Positions 1 through 11,410 of a DNA stretch of 64,000 bases are shown here, in pieces. Within the stretch, counting starts at the first letter, position 1. Every line of letters begins with the position of its first letter. Source of the stretch: Papaver somniferum (lineage: Eukaryota > Streptophyta > Magnoliopsida > Ranunculales > Papaveraceae); assembly GCF_003573695.1 (NCBI RefSeq), contig NC_039359.1, positions 120,411,849 through 120,475,848 on the forward strand. The letters run 5' to 3'. The notes beneath the pieces are model-generated. The model was not told the origin of the DNA and ran no database searches. It saw only the letters and a list, made by a program, of their open reading frames with translations. The position numbers and the translations under genes were made by a program.

Positions 1-918
1 GGAAAATATTCTTTTTATGGCCGGATATTCTTGGAGTTATTACAAGGATTGGAGTGACCTGTTGTGTATAAATAGGTCCCTAGTATCGAGCAGAAGGGGT
101 TAGCGAAGTTTAGAGAGAATTGGGAGAGGTTTAGAGCACTACAGAGCAAGAAAATCCAAGTTTCAGAGATTCTGGTTCTGCTACTGCTGCTGCTGCTGCG
201 AGGAGGAAGAACGTGAAGAACAGACTCTCCAAGACCGTCATTTATCAACAGTGACATCGACTGTCATTCGTGGGTCGTAGTTTCCCAACGACAACAGCAC
301 TTCAGCTCTGTCGTTGAATCTGGACGCCTTCTGTGGGTCGCAAAATCCTGTTTTACATCATTTTCTTGTCTTTCTCTTCATTGTAAAACACTTTTGAGCA
401 TCAATGAAATATTTTGAGAGGTTTTCCAACATGATGAGCGGCTAAAATACCTGGTGATTGAGGCAATGGAGGATCTATTCACTCATGTTTGATTGGTAAT
501 ATTTTTATTTATAATTTCGTTAATTATTTATTTTATTTAATTCACTTGGATAAAAATATTAAAAAAAAGGGGATAAAATGGTTTTCTTAATTATTTGTGA
601 ATCAGTTTGGTGTTTTATGCTTAGAATATATTCTTTGATAAATCATGCTTAAGGATTACAACTTAATATTTGGACACCTTTTAAATTAAAAAGTGATTTA
701 ATGGAAAAATAGCTAGATAATAATTATGAAATATTTTTGTAACCAATCAACTTGAAGTAATAGTGAATCCGGAGACTTAGTCCATTTTAAATCTTGACAT
801 CACTCTTTGAAAATTAATTTGCTTTAATTTTATTTAAATCTAAAAAAAAAGTTACCTTCACAAGTTCGAAAAGAACCAGTTTTCACCACTATCTACAACA
901 ACATTTGAAAATACATCA
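1..918 (+). repeat. A1 5' LTR (3' part only)
   Basis: Colinear with 21231-22151 and ending in CA at 917-918, directly before the primer-site region. It carries a TATA box at 67-75 (tataaatag) and a short CTG run near 182-200 that is one triplet shorter than in the right LTR. About 650 bases of the LTR (most of U3) lie left of the window. Confidence 0.93.
67..75 (+). promoter_or_regulatory. TATA box of A1 5' LTR
   Basis: The bases tataaatag lie about 850 bp before the LTR end, the expected place for the LTR core promoter. The matching site in the right LTR (21297-21305) reads tatacatag, a change inside the box. Confidence 0.6.
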
Positions 919-1960
919 AATTTTTGGCGCCGCCGACGCGGACCTGTGCTTAGGTAGAATTTTTTTTTAGAATTGTTTGTTCCTTTTTACGTTTCTTTTT
1001 GTCTTTTTTTTGCAGGTTCAAAGTGAAAACTAAGGACTTGGAGAGGAAAAAGTTTAAAGCGAAAAGCGAAAAGAGAAGAAAAGAGGACAATTTTAGGATT
1101 TAATTTTTAACTCTTTTTGAGTGTGTGAGGAAAACTGTAATTTTTTTTTTCTTTTTGAACTTTAAATTGGACTGGACATTTGGACTTTAATTTTTAAACC
1201 CTACGGAAGGGTACCCTTAAATACAAACTGTATGCAGGGAAGGACGGTGATTACAATATCACCTCGGTCCCTCGGGTTCGCACACGGCATAGGAGTCGTG
1301 GCCCGAGTCGACGACAACGGTTCATCCCCCGTATGGTACGGGAGGTAAGTCCAATCGAAACACTCGTGAATCCCCTGCAAGCGAGTTACTGTACTCCTTA
1401 AGGTGCTAATTGTTTGAGGACGAACCGGACTGTCTTTATTTTCCTAGTAAAGGGCAAGGCCTGGCCTAAACAAGATAAGGGTTCGGATTTCATCACCGCT
1501 CCCTTCTTGCCCGCTTTAGGAGAACAAAACCTAACGCGAACCCATGCTTTAAAATCTGATTAGAAAGAGACCTATAGGGTATCGAGCTTGTTAGGAAAAT
1601 TTTTCGAAGGATATTGGTTATTCTTTTAGCATACTTCAAAGTTCATGACGGTTTCTGTGAGTTGAATGCGTGACTGCGCCGCCTTGTACTGCGGTGAGGC
1701 CTTGGGTATCAAAGCTCCACTAAGCTTCCCTCGCCTCGATTCAACTTACTTTGACTCGGATTGATTCCAGAGGGGTTTGCTTAAATTGTAACGAATTCCC
1801 TTTCGAGATATAGAAGCTAGTCTAGAAACAATCTAAGTGAGCCATCATGCTTGTTGTTTGCTAGAAATCTCTAGGTTTGCTGTGGTAAAGTCGAGTCAGC
1901 CTGTGTGTGATTGCTAGAACCTTCCTGTTAGGATTTTTATTTCTTTTTTTTTTTTAGTGT
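919..1960 (+). other. A1 leader between LTR and gag
   Basis: Untranslated leader of A1. It opens with a primer-binding-site-like stretch at 925-941 (TGGCGCCG followed by CCGACGCGG). No long reading frame is present. A T-rich stretch at 1942-1957 precedes the gag start codon at 1961. Confidence 0.7.
925..941 (+). other. A1 primer binding site (diverged)
   Basis: It lies 6 bases after the LTR end. The first eight bases match the Asp-tRNA type site seen in A2 (7823-7840), but the rest differs. In a working element this site pairs with the 3' end of a tRNA to prime minus-strand DNA synthesis. Either the site has mutated or another primer is used. Confidence 0.6.
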
Positions 1961-3870
1961 ATGCCCGATTTTGTTAATAGGGCTTGGAAAAGAGATACTC
2001 TAGGTCGATTGATTAGCGAAAAACCTAGTAGTTCTTCTGATATAAGCAGGGAGCTCGAAGATTGTTCTTTTGAGAGCCCTGTTTTTGGAAACTTCAGTTT
2101 TAAGAATCTGTCTCTTCGTGAGGAAAGTACCCCTAGTACTTCTGTTGTGCCAGCGATGGCAACTTTGAAAGATTACATGTTCCCAACTAGGTCCAACCGA
2201 GCTTCGTGCATTAAATTGCCAGCCACTACGGCTAATTTCGAGATAAAACCTAGTATTCTTCAGATGATCCCTATATTCTTAGGAAAAGATGATGAGAACC
2301 CTTATTTCCATATTAGGGACTTTGAGGAAATTTGCGGGACAATTAGAATAAAAGACCTTACTGATGAAGTCTTGAAACTTAAGATGTTTCCCTTTTCCTT
2401 GAGAGATAAAGCCAAGACCTGGCTGAACAACCTACCATCTGAATCCATAGAAACATGGCAGGAACTTATCGCTGCCTTCTATATGAAGTTCTACCCTAAG
2501 CATAAAACTGCAGCTGTTAGGCAGAACATTAGTACTAGTGTGCAACAAGAGGGAGAGTCTCTTTATAGGTTTTTAGAGAGATTCAATGATCTCCTATCCC
2601 AGTGTCCTCACCATGGATTTGATAAGATGAAACTTGTAGAGATTATTTATAATGGTTTAGACTATTCGACCAAAGCCATGGTCGAGTCTATGTGCGCTGG
2701 TGAGTTCACTAGTAAAAATGCTGATGATGCTTTTACCTTCTTAGGAGCTATCGCTGAGAAATCCCAACAGGGAGTCTTGTGTGGAACCCCCTAAAAGACT
2801 CTTAGTCAATAGAAGTAGCACCAATATGGTAGATACAAGTTTTGCGTCAGATGCCAAGTTTGCTGCTTTATCTAGAAGGTTAGAAGCGTTGGAAATGGGT
2901 CAACCTAAAAATAAGTCCCTTGTTGAACCTAATAGAGCCTCTCAAATCTCTAGTTGTGGAATAGAGCCCGATAACTCATTTTGGGAAGGTCAGGTTAGTG
3001 AAGAGCAAGCTCATGCTGTCTATAACAATGCTAGGTTTGAGAACCGTCAGAAGTTTGACCCCTACTCAGAGACCTACAACCCTGGTTGGAGAAACCATCC
3101 TAATTTCTCTTGGTCTAAGGGCCAGAATCAAGGCCAGTCTAGTAATTCTCAGCCTCCCCCAGGTTTTGGTTATACTAAGAACCCTTCAGGACAGACCCAG
3201 AACCCATCTGAGAATAGAATAACTAGCTTAGAGGAAACCCTTAGTATATTAAGGAAGAGCCAGGAAATGCTATCACAAAGCCAGGAAATGTTAGTAAAAA
3301 GCCAGGGTAATTTTCAAGAGGAAACCAAACAGAATTTTAAGAATAGTGCCCAGTCTTTTGCTAAATTAGAACTTCAAGTCGGCCAAATAGCTAAGTATAT
3401 TAATGAGAGAGAGGAAGGAAGGTTCCCTAGTCATACTGATCCTAACCCTAGAGGAGAGAAATCGTACAGTCATGTTAACTCTGTTACGACCCTTAGGAGT
3501 GGAAGGAAAGTTGATAATAAGGTCGACATACCTGAAAGTGAACATGCTGTAGTTCACCCGTCTGAACCAGAGAATGAAGAGACTGATAGAGTCTCTAAAG
3601 AGACCAATGAGGGTCATGTTGAGTCTAATTTTGTTCCCAGAGCCCCATTCCCACAACTGCTAGTTCCGACTAAGAGGGAGTCCAACTTTAATGATATATT
3701 GGAGGTTTTTAAGCAGGTTAATATCAACCTTCCATTATTAGATGCAATTAGGCAGATTCCCTCTTATGCCAAGTTCCTTAAGGACTTGTGTACGCGAAAG
3801 CGTAAGCTCAGTGTCCAGAAGAAAGCCTTCATAGCTAGTCACGTGAGTTCTATTATTCAGAATACCACTA
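1961..3870 (+). pseudogene. gag: A1 gag (capsid/nucleocapsid), frameshifted
   Basis: Structural protein of the retrotransposon particle. The first frame (1961-2794, 277 codons) opens with a Ser-rich N-terminus and then the plant retrotransposon Gag domain, roughly residues 85-240, with the marks ENPYFHIRDFEEICGT and FPFSLRDKAKTWL. The frame shifts at about 2771, by comparison with A2 a single lost base, and continues at 2781-3995. That part holds a Gln/Asn-rich stretch and a coiled coil with SQEML repeats near 3250-3310. Where A2 has a CCHC zinc knuckle, A1 shows only a remnant cysteine. The start is the first ATG after the T-rich leader; a second possible start at 2156 sits at the domain edge. 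Confidence 0.88.
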
Positions 3871-3894
3871 CTCCTAAGTATAAAGACCCAGGGT

Positions 3895-4414
3895 CCCCTA
3901 CCATTGCTTGTACAATAGGTAAGTACCGTGTTGAGAAAGCATTGCTTGACTTAGGAGCCAGTGTGAACTTACTGCCATACCATGTGTTAAGCTAGGACTT
4001 GGTGAGATGAAACCTACCCAGATGACACTTCAGTTAGCTGATAGGTCCGTTAAAATTCCTCGTGGTGTGATCGAGGATGTTCTCATAGAGGTCGACAAGT
4101 TTATATATCCGGTGGATTTTGTTATCCTAGATACCCAACCTGTCCCTGACCCAGAGAACCAAATACCAGTGATTTTAGGTCGCCCGTTTTTAGCTACATC
4201 CAATGCGATCATTAACTGTCGAAATGGTATTATGAATTTGTCTTTTGGTAATATGACTATTGAGCTGAACATTTTTAATATTAGTAAGCTACCCTCTGAA
4301 CTAGATGACTCGAATATAGAAGAGGTGAACATGATAGGAACATTAGTCGAGGAGTCATTACCAAACACTTTGTTAGAAGATCCATTAGAAATGCCTAGCT
4401 CACTTTGGGATTGA
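3895..4414 (+). pseudogene. A1 aspartic protease, frameshifted
   Basis: Retropepsin-like protease that would cut the Gag-Pol polyprotein. The catalytic turn reads ALLDLGASVNLLP near 3936-3975, the D-L-G-A-S form usual in Athila/Tat elements. A small deletion near 3985-3995 shifts the frame; the rest (QLADRSVKIPRGV and VILGRPFLATS) follows from 4007 to 4414 in another frame. From 4415 to 4623 the linker to reverse transcriptase is recognisable in pieces, with at least two more frameshifts and a stop. Confidence 0.83.
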
Positions 4415-4623
4415 TTTTGATGATGATAATGTGATTAATGAGGTGAATGCTTTGTTAGATTCAACCCCTTTGTTAGATACTAGTAATGGATGGAAACCTA
4501 AGTTCGAACCACTACCAGTTTCTAAGTCTACCCTAGTTCTTTAGAAGAGCCTCCTAAGTTGGACCTAAAACCATTGCCAGATACCCTGAAGTATGTGTTT
4601 TAGGCCCGTCTGAGACTTTACCT

Positions 4624-5850
4624 GTGATTGTTTCTTCCGACTTGGATAGAGATCAGGAAAGTAGGCTAGTAACCGTCCTTCAAAACAACAAGGAAGCTTT
4701 AGGGTGGACCATAGCAGACATTAAGGGTATAAGTCCTACTATTTGTATGCATCAGATCTATTTAGAAGAAGACACCAAACCTTCTAGGGAGATGCAACGT
4801 CGACTAAACCCCAATATGAAAGAAGTAGTTCGAACTGAGGTTCTTAAGCTACTAGATGCAGGCATTATCTACCCTATCTCAGACAGTAAGTGGGTTAGCC
4901 CTGTTCAGGTTGTTCCCAAGAAATCTGGTATTACTGTAGTCCATAATGATAACAATGAGTTAATCCCGACCCGAGTGACCACGGGTTGGCGTGTTTGTAT
5001 TGACTATAGGAAATTGAACAAGGTCACTAGGAAGGACCACTTTCCCCTTCCCTTCATCGACCAGATGCTAGAGAGATTAGATGGACATGGTCACTACTGC
5101 TTTTTAGATGGCTACTCTGGATATAATCAGATCGTTATTTCCCCAGAAGACCAGGAGAAAACCACTTTTACCTGTCCCTTTGGTACCTTTGCGTATAGAC
5201 GCATGCCTTTCGGGCTATGTAATGCCCCTGCGACTTTTCAGCGTTGCATGATGAGCATATTTTCTGACATGGTAGAACGGTTCTTAGAGGTCTTTATGGA
5301 TGATTTTTCAGTGTTTGGTTCGTCTTTCGATGAGTGCTTGCATCATTTGTCATTAGTTTTGACTAGGTGTAAGGAAAATAATTTAGTGCTTAATTGGGAG
5401 AAATGTCACTTTATGGTTCGTTCAGGAATTGTTCTAGGGCATATTGTATCTTCAAAGGGTATAGAGGTAGATAGAGCCAAAGTTTACCTTATTAAAACTT
5501 TACCGGTCCCAAAAACCGTAAGAGATATTAGGTCATTCTTAGGGCATGCTGGTTTTTATCGTCGTTTCATTAAGGATTTTAGCTTGATATCTAGACCTCT
5601 TTGCAATTTGCTTGAAAAAGATGTTAAGTTTGTCTTTGATGATGCTTGTTTAGAGGATTTTGAGAAGCTTAAGTCATTACTCACTACCGCCCCCATAGTC
5701 CAAGCACCCAACTGGAACCTACCCTTTGAGATCATGTGTGATGCTTCAGATTATGCTATTGGTGTTGTGTTAGGTCAGCGAGAAAATAAGTTACTTCATG
5801 TGATTTACTATGCTAGCAAAACTCTGAATGATGCCCAGTTGAACTATACC
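4624..5850 (+). pseudogene. pol: A1 reverse transcriptase, cut off by A2 insertion
   Basis: RNA-dependent DNA polymerase domain, open for about 410 codons. Landmarks are [15 protein letters not shown] (residues 55-69), the first catalytic Asp in FLDGYSGYNQ (about 160-169), the [14 protein letters not shown] block (194-207) and the FMDD box (224-227, in place of the usual YxDD). It then runs through the connection into the start of RNase H ([15 protein letters not shown]). The natural frame ends at 5855, where A2 has inserted; the apparent stop at 5866-5868 belongs to the A2 LTR. The rest of RNase H resumes at 17783. Confidence 0.95.
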
Positions 5851-5855
5851 ACTAC
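5851..5855 (+). repeat. Target-site duplication of A2, left copy (actac)
   Basis: The bases actac directly before the A2 5' LTR recur at 17783-17787 directly after the A2 3' LTR. Five bases is the usual size for Ty3/gypsy integrase. Confidence 0.95.
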
Positions 5856-7816
5856 TGATGAGTGCTAAAAAGTGCATATTTCTATATATTTTTCTTGGCA
5901 TTTAACTCATCTTTTGTGCATTAATTCTACATTTTATCCCATATTCTGTATTTTCATTGTTTTCAAGAATAAATATTTTTATTAATTAATTTTGTATTTT
6001 TAGGTACCAAATAAAGACTAGATGAGTTGCGGAGCCAAAAGAGCAAAGACACGGGAGAAAGCCGGTGGAATCTCTAGCGGAAAAGAAGTGAAGAATGTGT
6101 TATGGAAGACTCAAGGATAAAAATGGGCTTAAAAAGGAAGAAATTGTTCTTAAAGAAGAAGTGGGCTCAAGATTACCTAAGCCCAAATCCAATTCCTAAG
6201 CCCAAATCCATATCCTAAACCCACAATTCAATACCCAAACCCGTTTTCCTTCTTAACCGTAAGATTGGATCCATTCCATCATCCAACGGTCGCTGCGTCA
6301 TCATGCATCAGATTTCGATGCACCTTACCAACACTACAGCACCTAACTCCATCTTGAGCCGTTAGTTTCGTTGTATTTTTGCATCCAACGGTCGCTCATA
6401 ATCTGTCTCCATCTCGCCGTTAGATCCGTTTCAGAAGTTATCATCCCACGGATTCCCTTCACAAAACATCAAATTTGATGATCCCGTTTAACACCTAAGC
6501 AACCTAACCCTATTACCCGCACCAAACGCACCCTTCTGCCAAAACCCATTGAGCCATCTCCTTCTTCCCCTCTTCTGAAACAGCGACGCTGTCTCCATCA
6601 CCACCATCTTCTCCCCCAAATCACTCCACCATCTTCTCCCCCCAAATCATTCAACCATCACCACTCGAGCCATCATCACTTAGACCTACTTTTCTAGCCA
6701 CTTATTACATCACCTCCTAATCGTTTCATCTCACAGGAACCCTAGGTTGGGAGTTGATGAAATAGGTGAGGTTAGAGAATAAATCGAAGGCATGGGTAGT
6801 ATCAGCAGACGACAAGGAAGCATGGGTGAGAGATATCAATCGTTTTCAGATATTAGGTAAGGATTTTTTGTAAAACCCTAATTTTACTGATTTGGGGATT
6901 TTAGTTTTTATTTGGCTGTAACTATAAAAGGGTGTTAGGGTTGTAAAATTCGGCATCTCTGGACTAGCCAGTAGACATTTTGAAGAAATTTTCATTACAA
7001 TTTCAAATTCAGTCCCTTTATCATAGTTGACAGTTGAATGTTATGTGTATGTTATTTGAATTATCTTGTATGATGAATGCTTGTGTATGTAATATGTTGA
7101 GCATGAGCTAAGTAGCATTAAGTTAAGGCTCAGTTGAAGCCTTATGCACTGTCAAATGACAAGTTGCTAGGATAGTTAACTCCTTGCCCTGTTTTGCTTG
7201 AGCAATGGGAAGAGGTTAATGCTCATAGTGCCTGTGATTGATTGTTCTGTCAAAAGACAGTCAATGCTAGGGTCAAACTAGTGAGCAAATTAGTTTTCCT
7301 CCCATTCTAGATGTATGCATAGGATTTTCAACTCAACCTAGAAATATGTTGTTTGATTAGGACACAAGGTGGATACTAAGCCTTAGCTTAGCCACAATCC
7401 CTTTTACAGTCACTTAAATTCAGTTCTGTTTTGCTTCCTGTTCAGTTTATCTCCTTGCCTGTTTTGCCTGTTTTTCTTGCATTTTGAAGCTGTTGTGCAC
7501 TGAAATCAGTGCACAAACTCCCCCTGCCCTTGGCTTACAGCCTTGGTTCCCTGCTATTTTTATTTTATATCCTCTGCCATTTAATCTTTGCTGTTTTGCC
7601 ATCTTGTGTTAACTGCTTGGTTTAACTGTTTTGGTTCTTTGCATCTGCCATATTACCTTGCCTTGCTCACGCCATAGTGCTTTGCACCCATTGATAGCTT
7701 AGGATAATTTCTTGTATGCTCCCACTCCCTGTGGACTGATCCCATTCTTACTTTCTATACTAAAACTTGACCTTGTATACTTGCAAGTCTTTTGTGTGTC
7801 GTTCCCAAGCACACCA
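5856..7816 (+). repeat. A2 5' LTR
   Basis: Starts TGATGAGTGC and ends AAGCACACCA; colinear with 15823-17782. TATA box at 6923-6931 (tataaaagg). The stretch around 6240-6470 is rich in CCAACGGTCGC-like motifs. Confidence 0.96.
6923..6931 (+). promoter_or_regulatory. TATA box of A2 5' LTR
   Basis: The bases tataaaagg are identical in both A2 LTRs (second copy at 16885-16893). They lie about 890 bp from the LTR end, so transcription would start near 6955 and define the U3/R border. Confidence 0.65.
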
Positions 7817-7822
7817 AGTTTT

Positions 7823-7840
7823 TGGCGCCGCTGCCGGGGA
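7823..7840 (+). other. A2 primer binding site, Asp-tRNA type
   Basis: TGGCGCCGCTGCCGGGGA begins 7 bases after the LTR end. It closely resembles the Asp-tRNA primer site typical of Athila and Tat elements (family knowledge). Confidence 0.85.
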
Positions 7841-8996
7841 GTGGTGCTGCCATCTGCTGATTTCCTTTGCTGTCTTTCATCTACCATTGCATCTCTGTCA
7901 AGATCATTGCAGCTTCTGCCTTGCAATCATTGCACACTGCTTTTGCAATCTTTGCACAAGATCATTGCAGAGTTGTCTGAGATCATTGCACTCTTGTTCA
8001 CTTGCAGGTGCCACTGAGTTGCTGCATAACTGTGTTGCTGGCCACCTGAGCTGCTGCTGCTGCTGAAACCTTGTCTGTTGCTGCAGCTGGGACTGGTGAG
8101 TTCCTGCTGCTGTTGAACCTGGCCAAGGAAGCTGCTGCTGCTGCCAGACCAAGCCCAAAGCTAGTGCATCTCTGCCGCTGGGCTGTGCTGCTGTTGCTCC
8201 TGGGCTGTTGCATCTCAACATGTTGCTGGGCTCGTACAACTGAGCTGGGCTGCTGCTAATCTGCGAACTGGGCTCCTAGTCTGCTGCTCCTGAGCTGGGC
8301 TCTGTTGCTGCTGGGTTTGTGCACCTTCTGCTGCTGGGCTCTGTTCCACCTGTTGTTGCTGGGCTTGAGCGCGAAGCTGCTAAGGACGATCCTAAAGCCC
8401 AACTGGGCTGTGCAACTAAAAGGGGACCAAAAGCCTATTTTTGGGCTTCCCTCCAAAAATCAAGTAAGCCTAACCCATGAGTTAACCCACTTGGGCCTCA
8501 TTTAAATTCAAATTCGGGCTTGTAATAATTAATTTAATTATTTAGTTGGGATTGTAATAATTTTTATTTTTCCTTTATTTTCTTTTCTTTTTCTTTTTTT
8601 TGGGACTGTAATTATTTTTTGTCTTTATTTTCTTTTCTTTTTCTTTTTCTTTTTCTTTTATGGGCTTGTCTTAATTATTATTATTGTTTTTATTTTCTTT
8701 TATGGGTTGTGCTAATTTATGCTAGGTTTAGTTCAATTTTTTTTTTCCAAAGCCCAATTTTAAACAAAACCAAAACAAAATCCCTTATTAAAACCAAAAA
8801 ACCCATTCAAAACCAAATCTTCGTAACCCTTGTGGGCCAAATTGTTTCCGATTGCTCTGTCTGACCAACATGTTAGTTAGGTACCTACAGGACATGATGT
8901 GACCTATAGAGACCAAACAAACAGACTTGTTAGAATTAACAGAAGAACCTATCGAAATTCTAGTTCTGAGGTAGACAGTCCAGATCAACCGAAACA
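7841..8996 (+). other. A2 leader with CTG-rich tract
   Basis: The leader has a CTG/GCTG-rich region at about 8030-8370, then T-rich and A-rich low-complexity DNA (8530-8810). The CTG tract opens overlapping Leu-, Cys- or Gln-rich frames on both strands; these are composition effects, not genes. Near 8899-8996 one frame looks like the N-terminus of Gag, displaced by a frameshift from the main gag frame. Confidence 0.7.
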
Positions 8997-10677
8997 ATGG
9001 GAGAACCCCGTACCCTCAAGGATTATATGTACCCAACTAGAGCCAGTCAACCTTCTTGTATTGTGCTACCCGAGGATAATGGCCATTATGAGCTGAAATC
9101 GAGCACAATACAGATGCTTCCTATTTTTAGAGGTGTTGAGAATGAAAACCCGTACCACCACGTGAGAGAATTCGAGGAAATTTGTGGAACTCTGCGTTTC
9201 ACTCAAATGTCCGACGAAACCCTAAAGTTAAGGCTCTTTCCTTTCTCCCTGAAAGATAAGGCAAAGGCCTGGCTTTATGCTTTACAGCCTCAATCCATCA
9301 TGACATGGGATGACCTCATAAAGGAGTTTTTCAAAAAGTTTTTCCCGAATCACAAGACTGCGACAATTCGTCAAAGTCTGAATAGCTTTGTGCAATTAGA
9401 GGGTGAGACCTTAGCTAGATACTGGAGAGATTCAATGAATTATTGCTCCAATGTCCCCATCATGGTTTTGAAAAATGGAGACTTGTGCAAATTTTGTATG
9501 AAGGTCTAGATGTGTCCACCCGAACAACGGTTGAGTCGATGTGTAATGGTCTATTCGTAGACAAAACTGCTGATGCGTCTTGGGACTTCTTGATTGAAGT
9601 AGCTGAAAAGACGCAACAGTGGGAATCCATCCGTGAACCCAGAAAGAACATCCGAAGCGAAGGCTTTTAGGATTGAAGCAGATTTCGAGGGAAGAGCAAA
9701 CATGGCATCAATAGTTAGGAGATTAGAAGAGTTAGAACTACATAAAAATTCAAAACCTTCCACCACTACTCTCCGAGAACATGTCGCTTCGTCTGTATGT
9801 GCCGCTTGTAACGATCCCAACCATCAATTCCAAAATTGTCCCGATTTGCTTGCAGTCCAGGAATCTAGGCTTGAACAGGCACATGCCATGTTTCAAAAAC
9901 AGAACATAACCCTATTCACAGACCTACAATCCAGGATGGAGAAACCACCCTAACTTTTCATGGTCAAAAGGACCCACTCAGGAGGACCATCTCAACCCAA
10001 TCAGAGCTATCAAAAATCAGGGATATCAGAACAATCAAGGTTATCAACACCCGAGAAACCCTCAACAACAATCAAACTCTCAACAACAATCATATCCTCA
10101 ACACAATACCGACAAGAGATTATCCACCCTAGAGGAAATGTTCCAGAGTTGGTGCAAAGTCAGAAAATCTTGATCAAAAGATGGGTCAAATCTGTGATTC
10201 CATAGAGAGAGAAAAGGGTAAACTTCCGAGCCAACCCCAACAAAATCCAAAGAGATGTATCAAACAGGCTCAACATCCTGCACTGAAACCTCACCCGATC
10301 AAGTCCATGCCATTACCACCCTCCGAAGTGGTAAAGTCATCGAGAACAACGTGGGCGAACCTAATGAATCTGATACAAATTCCACGCTGTCTCCACAACC
10401 CCAGAAAACCAAAGAATCTGAGCAAGTTGGAAAGCCTGACAATTCTACTGCTGTGAATGTCCCTTTGCCAACTCATTCTCCTGTTGCCCCATTTCCTCAA
10501 AGATTGATCTATCAACAGAAAAGTACCCATTACAATGAGATGTTAGATCTGTTCAAGAGAGTCAACATCAACATTCCTTTTCTTGAAGCAATCAAGCAAA
10601 TCCCTGCTTATGCCAAATTCCTCAAAGACTTGTGTACTCAAAAGCGCAAGCTCAATGTGCAAAACGTGCTTTCTTAG
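8899..10677 (+). pseudogene. gag: A2 gag, multiply frameshifted
   Basis: Capsid/nucleocapsid protein in at least five frame pieces. 8899-8996 is a probable N-terminus in frame 1. 8997-9425 is the Gag domain (TLKDYMYPTRASQPSC, then NPYHHVREFEEICGT and FPFSLKDKAKAWL). 9425-9650 is its end (QCPHHGFEKWRLVQILYEGL). 9633-9930 contains a CCHC zinc knuckle, C-AA-C-NDPN-H-QFQN-C, near 9798-9842. 9920-10170 is a Gln/Asn-rich linker, and 10255-10677 is the C-terminal part (TTLRSGK, then AYAKFLKDLCTQKRKLN). The breaks look like small indels at about 8990, 9424, 9650, 9920 and 10170. Confidence 0.86.
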
Positions 10678-11400
10678 CTGAGCAGGTGAGTTCCATCATT
10701 CTGAACAAAACTCCACCCAAGTTTAGGGATCCAGGATGTCCAACAATTTCTTGCACTATAGGAGAACACACGGTCAATAAAGCGTTATTAGACCTAGGTG
10801 CAAGTGTTAACCTACTGCCATATTCTGTTTATGAGCAGTTAGGTCTTGGGGAGTTGAAGCCAACATCTATCACTCTACAACTGGCAGACCGATCTGTCAA
10901 GATTCCTCGTGGAGTGGTCGAAGACGTTTTGATCAAGGTTGACAAATTCTATTTTCCCGTAGACTTCATTGTCTTAGACACTCAACCTGTACAAAACCCA
11001 GACTGTCACATTCCTGTCATCTTAGGACGTCCTTTCTTGGCTACGTCCAACGCACATTAATTGTCGTAATGGAGTGTTGAAACTGTCTTTTGGCAACATG
11101 ACGGTAGAATTGAATGTGTTCGATATTAGTCAACAACCTGTGAATCTTGATGATGATGATGTGCATGAAGTTAATATGATTGAAGGATTAATACAAGATT
11201 CGTTGACTAACATTCTATCCGTCGACCCCTTTCAAGCATGTATGGAGAACTTTAACCAGATTCCTATGATGATGCATACTGTAGTGACGTCCTATCTCTG
11301 CTCGAATCTGTACCTCAAATGGACGTCACTGAAAGGAAATATGAAGTGGAACCACCCTTACTCTCTGATTCCAAGCTTTTCCATCCATTGTTGAGCCACC
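10632..11400 (+). pseudogene. A2 aspartic protease region, frameshifted
   Basis: Retropepsin-like domain with ALLDLGASVNLLPYSVYEQL near 10785-10840, then LADRSVKIPRGV and PVILGRPFLATSNA up to 11060. A short deletion at about 11055 shifts the frame, and 11074-11394 carries the downstream linker (LSFGNMTVELNVFDIS). The join from gag is also frameshifted, near 10660. Confidence 0.85.
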
Positions 11401-11410
11401 CAAGCTTGAA

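Noticed and set aside
8071..8456. Leu/Cys-rich and Gln/Ala-rich open frames on both strands
   Set aside because: They come from the CTG-rich leader of A2. Frames stay open on both strands by composition and show no domain.
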